64,000 bases of DNA from positions 208,271 through 272,270 of the forward strand of contig NZ_JAIVKL010000007.1 of the NCBI RefSeq assembly GCF_020524045.1, written 5' to 3'. A program made the translations under genes and the position numbers. How positions within the stretch are numbered: the stretch's first letter is position 1; each line of letters starts with the position of its first letter. This DNA is from Metabacillus litoralis. Its GTDB lineage: Bacteria > Bacillota > Bacilli > Bacillales > Bacillaceae. The notes beneath the pieces were generated by a model. The model had not been told where the DNA came from. It made no database searches and worked only from the letters and a program-made list of their open reading frames with translations. Positions 54,224 to 63,403 of the stretch are shown piece by piece.

Positions 54224-56422
54224 ATGAAAAAAACAATCATAATGCTTCTCATGGTGTTATTAATGATCGGATCGTTCGTTCCAATTTCTAAAGCGGACAA
54301 TCCCGTTATTAAGGATAATTTTAGTGCTGATCCAGCAGCAATTGTACATGATGGGAAAGCTTATCTGTATACAGGTCATGATGAAGCGGCTACTAATGGA
54401 GATTTCTTTGTGTTGAAAAAATGGAGTATCTATTCTTCTAGTGATCTTGTCAATTGGAAGCTAGAAGGATACATGCCACGTACAGAATTTGAGTGGGCAA
54501 CAGGTGATTCTGCTTGGGCTTCACAAGCAATTGAAAGAGACGGTAAATTTTATTGGTATGTAACAGTTGATAATAGTGACCAAAATGCACCAGGTTTTGC
54601 ACTCGGAGTGGCTGTATCTGATAACCCAGCAGGTGGATTTAAAGATGCGATAGGTGGTCCACTTGTTATTAGTACGGATACGGAAAACCCAGAAAATATG
54701 GGATCAGATTCTTGGGATGATATTGATCCAACAGTGTATATCGATGATGATGGTCAAGCCTATTTATATTGGGGTAATACTCATCTTTATTATGCAAAAT
54801 TAAAAGAAAATATGATTGAGCTTGATGGTGAAATCCACAAGGTAGATATCAAAAATATGCCTGGTACGTTTACTGAAGCACCTTTTCTCCATAAATATGA
54901 TGGAAAGTATTATTTAACATATGCAATGAATTATCCAGAAGAGTTAGTTTATGCAATGAGTGATAGCCCAACAGGTCCATGGGAGTATAAAGGAAAGCTT
55001 ATGGATACGCTTGATAGCAGTGGAACAAGTCATCAAGCTGTTTTAGAGTTCGAAGATGAATGGTATTTCATTTACCATACAGCAGCTCTTCCTACTGGTG
55101 GTAATTACAGAAGATCAGTAGCTATAGAGAAATTGAACTACAATCTTGATGGCACAATTCAAAAAATCACTCCTACGGCATCTGGAATAAGTGATGCTAG
55201 CTTTTCTTTAAAGTCATATCATGATCAAAGCAGATATGTTCGTCATCTAAATGGAGACCTTAGAGTTGATCCTATTGACACTAACAGCTTAGATTCTAGA
55301 TGGCATACTGTTGATGGACTAGCAAATAATGGAGAGGATTTTATTTCCTTTCAAGCAGAGAATAAACCGGGCTTTTATTTAGTAAGAAATGGTTCAGATA
55401 TAGAACTGAAAAAACATGATGGAACAGATAGCTTTAAAGAAGCGGCAACGTTTAAGAAGGTTCCAGGATTAGCAGATAGTAACTGGGCATCTTTCCACAC
55501 TCTCAATGATGAAGAATTATATTTATATCAACGAGATAATTTTACATTTGGTGTTAATGCAGTAGATTCTGCTGAACAAAATGGTCGTGCTACATTTGAA
55601 TTAGCGGAAGCAGATGTTACAGAAGTAGTATTAGATAAGACCTCACTAACATTAGAAGAAGGAACATCAACAACTCTACATGCAAAAGTAACACCGAACA
55701 CAGCTCTTAATAAAAAAGTTTCCTTTTATTCTAGTAATTCAGATGTTGCGACAATCTCTGAATCTACGTATGACGCTAAAACGGGTCAAACGTCAATCAC
55801 TCTAAAGGGAAAAACTGCTGGATCAACAGAGATTATTGCTGTAACAGAGGATGGTAACTACTCTGCAAAAACAACTGTTGAGGTCAAAAGGCATGAAGAA
55901 AATCCGATTGAGATTAAAGATGTCGTAATATCTAGCCATTCAAAATCAAAAGAAATCAGTATTGAAGGAATTCTGAAAAATCAGTCTGGAAGAGACATTA
56001 CCGTGAAAGTAGAAGATCCAAACGGGAATTTCGCTTATCTAGATCAAACAACTACGAATGATCATGGCAGCTTTGCTTTTGATTTTATACTAAAAGATGA
56101 GGTAAATGGAGTATTTCAAGTGAGTATCGGTGCTGCTGATTTGGAAAAAGTGTATAAATCTAGCTTTACCTATACAATAGATGCTCCAGATTCAGGAGAT
56201 AAAGATGGTCCTGGTAAGGGTGATTCTCCTAATAAGGATAAAGAAAATCCAGGTGATAAAGCTGAGTCAGCAACTGATAAAAATGATGATTCAAAGAACA
56301 AAGATGGAAAAGGTCTCCCTAGTACTGCTACTAGCATGTTTAACTATCTAGTTACTGGTGCTCTTTTAATAGTAGGTGGAGTAGTTACGATTTTTATGAG
56401 AAAGAGAAAAATACAAGAATAA
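54224..56422 (+). CDS. Surface-anchored GH43 arabinofuranosidase-like protein with CBM42/AbfB domain
   Basis: 732 residues from an ATG with GGGAGGAA upstream. Signal peptide to about 24; five-bladed GH43 domain (25-320) with Asp in SADPAAIVHDGKAY, Asp in DDIDPTVYID and Glu in TFTEAPFLHKYDGKYY; an AbfB/CBM42 arabinofuranose-binding domain (325-465, SFSLKSYHDQSRYVRH); a Big_2 domain (467-555); another Ig-like domain; a Lys/Asp-rich linker; LPSTA near 698, a membrane helix and RKRKIQE. The binding domain directly points to arabinofuranosyl polymers. Confidence 0.88.
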   Translation: MKKTIIMLLMVLLMIGSFVPISKADNPVIKDNFSADPAAIVHDGKAYLYTGHDEAATNGDFFVLKKWSIYSSSDLVNWKLEGYMPRTEFEWATGDSAWASQAIERDGKFYWYVTVDNSDQNAPGFALGVAVSDNPAGGFKDAIGGPLVISTDTENPENMGSDSWDDIDPTVYIDDDGQAYLYWGNTHLYYAKLKENMIELDGEIHKVDIKNMPGTFTEAPFLHKYDGKYYLTYAMNYPEELVYAMSDSPTGPWEYKGKLMDTLDSSGTSHQAVLEFEDEWYFIYHTAALPTGGNYRRSVAIEKLNYNLDGTIQKITPTASGISDASFSLKSYHDQSRYVRHLNGDLRVDPIDTNSLDSRWHTVDGLANNGEDFISFQAENKPGFYLVRNGSDIELKKHDGTDSFKEAATFKKVPGLADSNWASFHTLNDEELYLYQRDNFTFGVNAVDSAEQNGRATFELAEADVTEVVLDKTSLTLEEGTSTTLHAKVTPNTALNKKVSFYSSNSDVATISESTYDAKTGQTSITLKGKTAGSTEIIAVTEDGNYSAKTTVEVKRHEENPIEIKDVVISSHSKSKEISIEGILKNQSGRDITVKVEDPNGNFAYLDQTTTNDHGSFAFDFILKDEVNGVFQVSIGAADLEKVYKSSFTYTIDAPDSGDKDGPGKGDSPNKDKENPGDKAESATDKNDDSKNKDGKGLPSTATSMFNYLVTGALLIVGGVVTIFMRKRKIQE

Positions 56423-56458
56423 TAGAATTGAGAAGTAGAAAGTGAGGGAGGATTTAGT

Positions 56459-59400
56459 ATGAGAAAGATGGTTTCAGTTTTATCTGTTTTAGCCATTTTG
56501 TTTAGTATGTTTCCAGCAAGTGTGGTACCAACCATTTCTGCAGCAACAAATGACTTGGAAGATAATCTTATTCTTTGGTACAACTTTGAACAATCACCAG
56601 ATTCTAAAACAGTGAAAGATCAATCAGGTCATAATCATGATGGTGTACTAAATAATAATGCTACACTTGTAACTGCTGAAAAGGGTGGAGCAGTTCAACT
56701 AGATGGTGACCAGGACTTTGTGACAATGCCTTCAGGAATACTCGACGAAACAAAAAATGTAACAATCAGTACATGGGTAAATGTGGAGTCGGCAAAAGAT
56801 TGGGCAACATTGTATAGCATTGGTGATTTTACTGCAAATGCGGATTATGCGATTAATTATGCATTAAAATCTGCTGGTGAAAATGGAATGCTAGAATTAT
56901 TTGGACCTTCGCCATTTCCATCAATTGAAACAGCAGGTATTTCAGTAAATGAATGGGTTCATGTAGCAACTGTTATTTCAGAGCAAACGATGCATCATTA
57001 TATTAATGGTGTACTTCAAGGATCAGAGCCGATTGGAATTGATTCAGGTGATATCGTTTCAGCAACCAATTATATTGGATATCATGCGATGGCACATGAG
57101 CAAGTTGAAAATAAAGGATTACATGGCAAAGTTTCTGATTTCAGAATTTATAACAAAGCACTTAGTCTTAATGACATCAGAGAATTAGCTGATTTTTCAT
57201 TTGATATTAAAGAAGTGGAAGAAGTGAATATAACAACTGTTGTTGGTACTGAACCAAAGCTACCAGCAGAAGTGGATGTAACTTATTCTAATAACACTAC
57301 TGAAAAGCGCCCAGTAGTATGGGATGAGATTTCTTCAGACCAATATGCATCAGCAGGTTCTTTTGTTGTAGAAGGATCAATTGAAGGTTCAACAATTAAA
57401 GCAAAAGCAAATATAACCGTTACTACGGATAAAGAAATTACTTCAGTTGAAGCAATATCTGTGTCAACAACTGAAGGAACTTTACCGAAGCTCCCAGCTT
57501 CTATTAAAGTATTTTATGCTGACAATTCAAGTGATGAGGTAAATGTGACGTGGGATCCAATAAATGAAGATCAATACCGTACAGCAGGAACGAGCTTTAC
57601 CGTTAATGGAACAGTAGAAGGAATGAATGAAAAGGTAGAGGCTTTTGTTTATGTGACAACAAATGTTTCTGGAGATTTAGTAGCATGGTACAAATTTGAT
57701 CGATTACAAGGAAATCTTGTTCCAGATTTATCAGGTTCTGGGATGCATGGTACATCTGTAAATGGTGGGACCTTACAAACAGTTGAATCTAAGCAATCAA
57801 TTAACTTAGATCACAATAATAAGCAGCATGTTACTCTTCCATCAGGAATTGTAAACAATGTTGATGATTTTACTTTATCAACATGGGTGTACTTGGACTC
57901 AAAAACAGGGGATTGGGCAAGAATTTTCGATTTTGGAAATGGAGCAAATCAGTCAACTGTTTTCCTAACACCTAATCTTCGCTTAGATATGAGAGGGTCC
58001 ATTACAACGGCAACATCAGGCGCACCTAAGGTTGGAGAATGGACACATCTTGCTATTTCAAAAGTTGGTGATCAATATACGATTTATAGTAATGGATTAC
58101 CAGTAAGCAAGTTAACAGATGATCGAGCTCCAGGTCTTACAACTCGTAATTTTATTGGAAGATCAAATTATGCTGCAGATCCTTATCTTGACGGGAAAAT
58201 TAGTGATTTTAGAATATACAATGAAGGGTTAAATGAAGAAGAAATCAGTCAAGTGATAGCAGAATCATTTTCAGACGAAGATGCTGTTAATAAAGCGAAA
58301 GAAACTCTTAGCTTAGGAGATACATCAGCTATTGTAAGTAACATGAAATTACCAAGTGCAGCAGGTAATGGTGTCACAGTTTCGTGGACATCAAATAATC
58401 AGGATGTTATTTCAAATGACGGAAATGTTAACAGACCTTCACTAAAAGAAGAAAATGCAACAATTACATTAACAGCTACACTTAGCCGAAATGGTTATAG
58501 TGACACAAAGGACTATAGTGTAACAGTTCTTGCTGATAACATTGTTTCTGTAGAAGAGCTAAATGTGATGACACCAAAAAATTTCCCACCAAAGCTGCCT
58601 GAAAAAGTCGTTGTAACCTATTATGATGACTCTCAAGGAGAGATGAGTGTGGAATGGGAAGATTACTCTTTAGATAAGCTGTCAAAATCAAATTCATTTA
58701 CAGTAAACGGCACAGTTTATGGAACAGATATTAAAGCAGTCGCAAATATACATGTAGCAGATCTAGTAAGTGTTGACGATGTGCATGTAACAACTGCTCA
58801 AAATGTTGAACCAAATTTACCAGATACGGTAACAGCACATTATAGTAATGGTATGACAGATCAGTTAGCTGTTGATTGGAATGAAGTAAATAAAAATCAA
58901 TACGCAAAAACAGGTAGCTTTACAGTAGAGGGAGCTGCTGCAAAATATAATTACACAAACCCTCTTATTGAGCAAAGAGCTGATCCAAATATTTATAAGC
59001 ATACTGATGGCTACTACTATTTCACAGCATCAGTACCAGAATACAATCGAATTGTAATGAGAAGAGCGAAAACAATTCAAGGTCTAGCAAATGCAGAAGA
59101 AGTAACAATATGGGAAGCACACGAAACAGGGGAAATGGCTGCTCACATCTGGGCTCCAGAAATTCACTTTGTTGATGGAAAATGGTATATCCACTTTGCG
59201 GCTGGCCATTCTGATGATATTTGGAAAATTAGACCTTATGTTCTTGAATCAGGTGATGAAAATCCGTTAACAGGTACTTGGGTTGAAAAGGGCATGGTTC
59301 AAAAAGCAGAAGATGATACCTTCTCATTTACTGACTTCTCTTTAGATGCAACAATCTTTGAGCATAACGGAAAAAGATATTTCATTTGGGCACAAAAAGA

Positions 59401-60265
59401 AGAAGGCATATCAAATCTATACATGGCAGAAATGGAAAATGCATGGACAATCAAAGGAAAACCAATGCTTCTTGCAACTCCTGATTACGAATGGGAAAGA
59501 CGCGGATTCTGGGTAAATGAAGGACCAGATGTGATCAAAAGAAATGGAAAAATATTTGTTTCATTTAGTGCAAGTGCTACAGACTCTAACTATGCTATTG
59601 GATTACTAACAGCCTCTGAGACAAGTGATTTAATGGATCCAAAATCATGGTATAAATCACCAAAACCTTTTATGGAAAGCAATGATGAAACTGGTCAATA
59701 TGGTCCAGGACATAGCACATTTACTGTAGCAGAAGATGGTGTAACAGATATCCTTGTTTACCATTCTCGTTCGTATAAAGAAATCGACGGTGATCCTTTA
59801 TATGATCCTAACCGCCACACTAGAGTAAAGAAATTAATTTGGAACGATGATGGCACACCAAACTTTGGTATACCGAATGCAGATGGTCAAGTTGTTGGAC
59901 CAACAATCGAAGTAAAAGCACATGTTACAGTTATCGAAAATACTGGATATCAAACAAAAAATAAATTTAGCTTAGATAAACTAGAAGCTAACAAACAATT
60001 AGATGTAACGACATCTGTAACAAATAATTCAGATGCCAAAGAGTCAATTATGGTTGTTATGGCATTATATGATGCTGAAAACAAAATGGTAGATATGAAA
60101 TCCACGTCGAAACAAATCTCAAAAGGAAAGGAAGAAACCTATAAATTAGGGTTAAAGCTTCCTAAAAATGTGGAGGGACATAAGGTAAAAGTGTTAGTTT
60201 GGAAAGGTGAAAGTTTAGAAGAGACGAGTATGATGCCTGTTTCTAAAGGATTTGTTTTAGAGTAA
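56459..60265 (+). CDS. Secreted exo-arabinofuranosidase-like GH43 protein (GH43_26-like)
   Basis: 1268 residues, 36 bases after the previous gene. Signal peptide to about 28; LamG-like (34-245); two Big_4 domains (248-400); LamG-like (405-610); one atrophied Ig domain (612-695); two more Big_4 domains, the last one cut short; GH43 (843-1155); a C-terminal beta domain (1160-1268). The GH43 resembles exo-1,5-alpha-L-arabinofuranosidases (subfamily 26): RADPNIYKHTDGYYYFTAS, HIWAPEIHFVDGKWY, FSLDATIFEHNGKRY, VNEGPDVIKRNGKIF. Unlike its three neighbours it has no sorting signal, so it is probably released or held non-covalently. Confidence 0.87.
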   Translation: MRKMVSVLSVLAILFSMFPASVVPTISAATNDLEDNLILWYNFEQSPDSKTVKDQSGHNHDGVLNNNATLVTAEKGGAVQLDGDQDFVTMPSGILDETKNVTISTWVNVESAKDWATLYSIGDFTANADYAINYALKSAGENGMLELFGPSPFPSIETAGISVNEWVHVATVISEQTMHHYINGVLQGSEPIGIDSGDIVSATNYIGYHAMAHEQVENKGLHGKVSDFRIYNKALSLNDIRELADFSFDIKEVEEVNITTVVGTEPKLPAEVDVTYSNNTTEKRPVVWDEISSDQYASAGSFVVEGSIEGSTIKAKANITVTTDKEITSVEAISVSTTEGTLPKLPASIKVFYADNSSDEVNVTWDPINEDQYRTAGTSFTVNGTVEGMNEKVEAFVYVTTNVSGDLVAWYKFDRLQGNLVPDLSGSGMHGTSVNGGTLQTVESKQSINLDHNNKQHVTLPSGIVNNVDDFTLSTWVYLDSKTGDWARIFDFGNGANQSTVFLTPNLRLDMRGSITTATSGAPKVGEWTHLAISKVGDQYTIYSNGLPVSKLTDDRAPGLTTRNFIGRSNYAADPYLDGKISDFRIYNEGLNEEEISQVIAESFSDEDAVNKAKETLSLGDTSAIVSNMKLPSAAGNGVTVSWTSNNQDVISNDGNVNRPSLKEENATITLTATLSRNGYSDTKDYSVTVLADNIVSVEELNVMTPKNFPPKLPEKVVVTYYDDSQGEMSVEWEDYSLDKLSKSNSFTVNGTVYGTDIKAVANIHVADLVSVDDVHVTTAQNVEPNLPDTVTAHYSNGMTDQLAVDWNEVNKNQYAKTGSFTVEGAAAKYNYTNPLIEQRADPNIYKHTDGYYYFTASVPEYNRIVMRRAKTIQGLANAEEVTIWEAHETGEMAAHIWAPEIHFVDGKWYIHFAAGHSDDIWKIRPYVLESGDENPLTGTWVEKGMVQKAEDDTFSFTDFSLDATIFEHNGKRYFIWAQKEEGISNLYMAEMENAWTIKGKPMLLATPDYEWERRGFWVNEGPDVIKRNGKIFVSFSASATDSNYAIGLLTASETSDLMDPKSWYKSPKPFMESNDETGQYGPGHSTFTVAEDGVTDILVYHSRSYKEIDGDPLYDPNRHTRVKKLIWNDDGTPNFGIPNADGQVVGPTIEVKAHVTVIENTGYQTKNKFSLDKLEANKQLDVTTSVTNNSDAKESIMVVMALYDAENKMVDMKSTSKQISKGKEETYKLGLKLPKNVEGHKVKVLVWKGESLEETSMMPVSKGFVLE

Positions 60266-60283
60266 GTAAATAGCATGCAAAAA

Positions 60284-60316
60284 GGCATCCTCCCAAACTA
60301 GTTGGAGGATGCCATG
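60284..60316 (+). terminator. First hairpin closing the glycosidase operon
   Basis: GGCATCCTCC pairs perfectly with GGAGGATGCC around a 10-base loop; it is followed by A-rich DNA, so it works with the next hairpin. Confidence 0.65.
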
Positions 60317-60319
60317 AAA

Positions 60320-60353
60320 AATAAACACCTGACATACAAGGTGTTTATTTTTT
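60320..60353 (+). terminator. Rho-independent terminator of the glycosidase operon
   Basis: AATAAACACCT pairs with AGGTGTTTATT, followed by TTTT. Confidence 0.85.
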
Positions 60354-60454
60354 ATAAGGAAGATGAAATGATTGATTTTTCACACTATTCCTGTCGAAAT
60401 AAAGATATATATCAAATATATCTTTCAAGTTAATTAGAAACGGAGGGATTATTT

Positions 60455-60976
60455 TTGGATTTTAAGGATGTCGTCAATAAGCGTAGAGAGATAACAAGCT
60501 TTTTAGATCGTGAAATAAGCTCTGAAGTAATGGAGGAAATAGTAAATCAAGCAATCTTATCACCAACAGGAAACAATTTACCTTCTAGGGAATTTATTGT
60601 TGTGAAAAAACGTGAAACATTAGATCAATTATCAAACACGACACCTTATGTGAAATGGCTACAAGAAGCTCAAAGTGCAATTATTATTACAGGTAACCCT
60701 AATGTAAGTAAATATTGGCTACAGGATGCCTCAATTGCAAGTAGTTTTATATGGCTAGCAGCAGTAAATGAAGGAGTTGGCTGTGCCTTTGGTGCGATTT
60801 TTAATATAACAGATGAGATCGAATCAGAACAAAGAGAACAATTTGTCAGAACCGTATTGAACATCCCTCAAGATCGAAAAGTAGTAGCCATTTTAGGATT
60901 AGGATACCAAAAAGAAGAACCGAATAAGAAAGAAATTCATCCAAAAGAGACAATTGTACACTATGATACGTTTTAA
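60455..60976 (+). CDS. Nitroreductase family protein
   Basis: 173 residues from a TTG seven bases after GGAGGG. FMN-dependent flavoprotein fold: RREITSFLDREI near the start (phosphate-binding Arg), AILSPTGNNLPSREFIVV at about residues 34-51, ASIASSFIWLAAVNEGVGCA (about 90-109) and VAILGLGYQKEE. Such enzymes reduce nitro compounds, quinones or enones with NAD(P)H. Short for the family but complete. The small cysteine-rich gene follows by 16 bases. Confidence 0.88.
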   Translation: MDFKDVVNKRREITSFLDREISSEVMEEIVNQAILSPTGNNLPSREFIVVKKRETLDQLSNTTPYVKWLQEAQSAIIITGNPNVSKYWLQDASIASSFIWLAAVNEGVGCAFGAIFNITDEIESEQREQFVRTVLNIPQDRKVVAILGLGYQKEEPNKKEIHPKETIVHYDTF

Positions 60977-60992
60977 CATATAGGAGGAGCTT

Positions 60993-61121
60993 ATGGTTGA
61001 AAAAGTAGGTGTATGCATAAAGTGTAAAAAAACGGTGTATTGTATTGATGGGTTTTTAAACGGTGTTGTTAATGATGGGATGGTTAATTGTTTTGAGTGT
61101 TTGGATGATGAGGATAGATAG
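60993..61121 (+). CDS. 42-residue cysteine-rich (zinc-ribbon-like) protein
   Basis: ATG with AGGAGG five bases upstream. Two CxxC pairs, CIKC at residues 8-11 and CFEC at 33-36, plus a further Cys at 17, suggest a single zinc-binding knuckle; the tail is acidic. The family is not recognised. It lies 16 bases behind the nitroreductase gene and before a terminator, so it is probably co-transcribed with it. Confidence 0.6.
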   Translation: MVEKVGVCIKCKKTVYCIDGFLNGVVNDGMVNCFECLDDEDR

Positions 61122-61180
61122 TATTAAGCGGTTTTGGGCTAGTAATAAACCAATGTTACTTGTGATAGTTTTATATACTA

Positions 61181-61214
61181 AAAGAGCCACTTCAATTTAA
61201 TGAAGGGCTTTTTA
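61181..61214 (+). terminator. Terminator after the cysteine-rich gene
   Basis: AGAGCC and CTTCA pair with TGAAG and GGCTTTTT around a short AT loop. Confidence 0.7.
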
Positions 61215-61224
61215 TTTAGGGTGA

Positions 61225-61266
61225 TGGAGCATAACGGGATCGAACCGATGACCTCTACGCTGCCAG
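61225..61266 (-). tRNA. 3' fragment of tRNA-Ala(GGC), not functional; probable attachment-site footprint
   Basis: On the minus strand these 42 bases read from the anticodon loop (CTGGCAG, anticodon GGC) through the variable loop (GAGGTCA) and T arm (GGTTCGATCC) to the acceptor strand ATGCTCCA. The 5' half is missing. One T-stem position (ATCGG against CCGTT) is mismatched, as expected for a decayed copy. A duplicated tRNA 3' end is the usual trace of site-specific integration. Confidence 0.75.
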
Positions 61267-61310
61267 AGGGGACTGGACATATTAGATTAGATAAACGTAA
61301 TAAAATAAGA

Positions 61311-61350
61311 AAAATCAGTGCTGTTTTATTGAATGATATCACTGATTTTT
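61311..61350. terminator. Hairpin terminator before the comP remnant
   Basis: AAAATCAGTG pairs with CACTGATTTT around a 19-base loop, with T-run on one side and A-run on the other. Confidence 0.55.
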
Positions 61351-61351
61351 A

Positions 61352-62227
61352 ATGAATGAGTTAGATAAATTAAATGAAAAAATTAGCTCTGTGCATATTA
61401 ATGTTGGAGAAAATGATAAGTGTCATTATATTTTAGTTTGCACGACCAAGATCAATACACCAAGATAAATAGAGATGAAATATCATATCTTAAAACGCTA
61501 GCTTATTATACGAATGTAACACTTGAAACATTTTTAAAAATAGAAAATCTCCTGAAGTATTTGGATGATTTAGAAGATTCACACGAAAAAGACAATCCTA
61601 TTTGGCTTAATCGAGTATTATATAAATTGGAGGAAAAGCTAAGATCAGAAGTTGCCAAAGACTTACATGATTCAGTCCTCCAAGATTTGATATCATTTCA
61701 AAAAAGATTTGAAAGAGCAAATGATCAATTTATAACAAATCCAGTCATGAAAAATGAAGCTGATAAAATGATGGATGATATGTCAAAAATTATTTCGACT
61801 ACCCGAGAAACATGTTATGAATTAAGGCCAAATGTTCTGTACGACTTAGGATTAAAAAAAGGGATAGAAAAATTAGTTTACCAGCATGAAAACAATACAA
61901 ATATGAAAGTTCATTTAAATGTTAACAATCTACGTAACCCTGACGACTTGGATATTCAATTGAATATTTACCGTATTACTCAAGAATTGCTTAATAATGG
62001 AGAAAAACACTCTAATGCTTCTCTTATAACATTAATTCTCGTAAATATTAAAGAAAAAATGGTTATACATTATGAGGATGATGGAAAAGGATCAGAAAAA
62101 GAAGGGGTTTTTTCCAGAAATAACGGCATGTTTATCCGGTATCAGAGAAAGAGTTGCCTTATTAAAAGGTAAGATAAACATAGAAACTGAGATTGATCAA
62201 GGCTTTAAAGTTACTATTGAAATTTGA
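61352..62227 (+). pseudogene. comP: Broken remnant of comP (quorum-sensing histidine kinase)
   Basis: Only the cytoplasmic part survives. A first frame from 61352 (LDKLNEKISSVHINVGE...) shifts near 61475 into the frame that continues with EISYLKTLAYYTNVTLE, the dimerisation helix SEVAKDLHDSVLQDLISFQK (phospho-His) and RITQELLNNGEKHSNAS. Near 62131 a second shift, best explained by loss of two bases in the G box (NNGMGLSGIRERV expected), moves the end SGIRERVALLKGKINIETE to another frame, closing at the TGA at 62225-62227. The multi-helix sensor half is absent and no comQ, comX or comA follows. Confidence 0.8.
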
Positions 62228-62300
62228 TATACATTACTTCTCTTCTCTATTTGTTCGTTAACGTGGAGAAACCTATTAAATAATAGCATCAGAAATTACT

Positions 62301-62331
62301 AGACCGAATCATTTAGTTGATTTGGTCTTTT
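62301..62331 (+). terminator. Terminator after the comP remnant
   Basis: AGACCGAATCA pairs with TGATTTGGTCT (one G-T) around a 6-base loop, then TTTTG. The remaining ~190 bases to the next gene are AT-rich with no clear promoter. Confidence 0.75.
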
Positions 62332-62522
62332 GCTTTTTCTTTTATACTTAAGATTAGTAATGTAACTATAATTAAATTCTGAAGAAGTTTATATTGAATA
62401 ATTAATGGTTAATATAACTATTTCAAATAAAATAGACTTTAGACCCATATCCACATTATGTAATTTAATATATATTATATCCATTAATACAAATATATTA
62501 CATATGATGAAGAGGGAGTAGA

Positions 62523-63344
62523 ATGAGAAAGGTTTTAGTCTTCAAAATTACTAGTATATTAATTTTAACTCTATTAGTTTCTGGATTTTCAGAGATTACG
62601 AGAGCATCTGCAAGTGAAATACCTGGATTAGAAAATCAAGAACAAGAAGAGATGTTTCAACTTCTTGAGGATATATCTGTTGATTTAGAAGAAGAATACC
62701 CTTCTGAAGAAGCTTTAACGGTAGAAGAAAAAATAGAATTAGCAAAAATAATCACTGAAGAAGTAAAGGAAATTGAAGAACAAACTGAGCAAGAAATTGA
62801 AGATATAATGACAGAAGCTGAGCAAATTAAAGATTTTAAATTTTCATTAAAACCAGCTTTACAGCCTTCTTATGCAGTAAGCGCTGCATCCACTAATTAC
62901 AACAATAGTTACACTGTTGCTAAGTTATATCAAACGAATTTAAATAAAGCGAATTCTATCAAGGCAAATTACAATAATTTAGTTAAATCAAATGGAGTAG
63001 TATTTGCTAATGCATATAGATTAGCAACATTTTATACCTTAGTAAAAACTAATGGTGCTTGGGATTTAAAACAGACATTAGGAAAAACGACCAAATATCT
63101 ATTTAAAGGTACTAATAAAACAGGAGAGTATATTGGTAATCATCACTATGGTTATATGGGAAAAGCAATAGGCTTTGCTAATACTGTTCTTAAAAGTGCA
63201 GCTGGAATGTACCAAATAAAGTCTGAGACATCTGATTGGAAATTTATTTCTTCTTATTTTGATGATCCAGCAGATCAAGCAGCTATTACTACGGGCTATA
63301 CAGACTACAATAACGGATTACGTTTTTCCTATTTAATTGCTTAA
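62523..63344 (+). CDS. Secreted protein with polymorphic toxin type 44-like domain
   Basis: 273 residues from an ATG with AGAGGGAG upstream. Signal peptide (to about residue 31, ASA), an acidic Glu-rich coiled region (32-110), then a ~150-residue C-terminal domain with GAWDLKQTLG, GNHHYGYMGKAIGFA and DDPADQAAITTGYTDY, which I read as the polymorphic toxin 44 pattern (conserved WD-K, HYGYxG and DDPxDQ). The acidic region may act as a propeptide. The next gene, 59 bases on, encodes a small membrane protein that may be the immunity partner. Confidence 0.65.
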   Translation: MRKVLVFKITSILILTLLVSGFSEITRASASEIPGLENQEQEEMFQLLEDISVDLEEEYPSEEALTVEEKIELAKIITEEVKEIEEQTEQEIEDIMTEAEQIKDFKFSLKPALQPSYAVSAASTNYNNSYTVAKLYQTNLNKANSIKANYNNLVKSNGVVFANAYRLATFYTLVKTNGAWDLKQTLGKTTKYLFKGTNKTGEYIGNHHYGYMGKAIGFANTVLKSAAGMYQIKSETSDWKFISSYFDDPADQAAITTGYTDYNNGLRFSYLIA

Positions 63345-63403
63345 TTTACCGAAAGATGTTTTCATTGTTAAGTAGTAAAAGTTGATCATTAAGGAGTTAG
63401 CAG

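Noticed and set aside
60455..60976. Link of the nitroreductase to the arabinofuranoside operon
   Set aside because: Two hairpins, the second a good terminator, and a separate leader lie between them; no functional reason to join them.
61225..61266. Functional tRNA gene
   Set aside because: Only the 3' half is present; D arm, 5' acceptor strand and half of the anticodon stem are missing.
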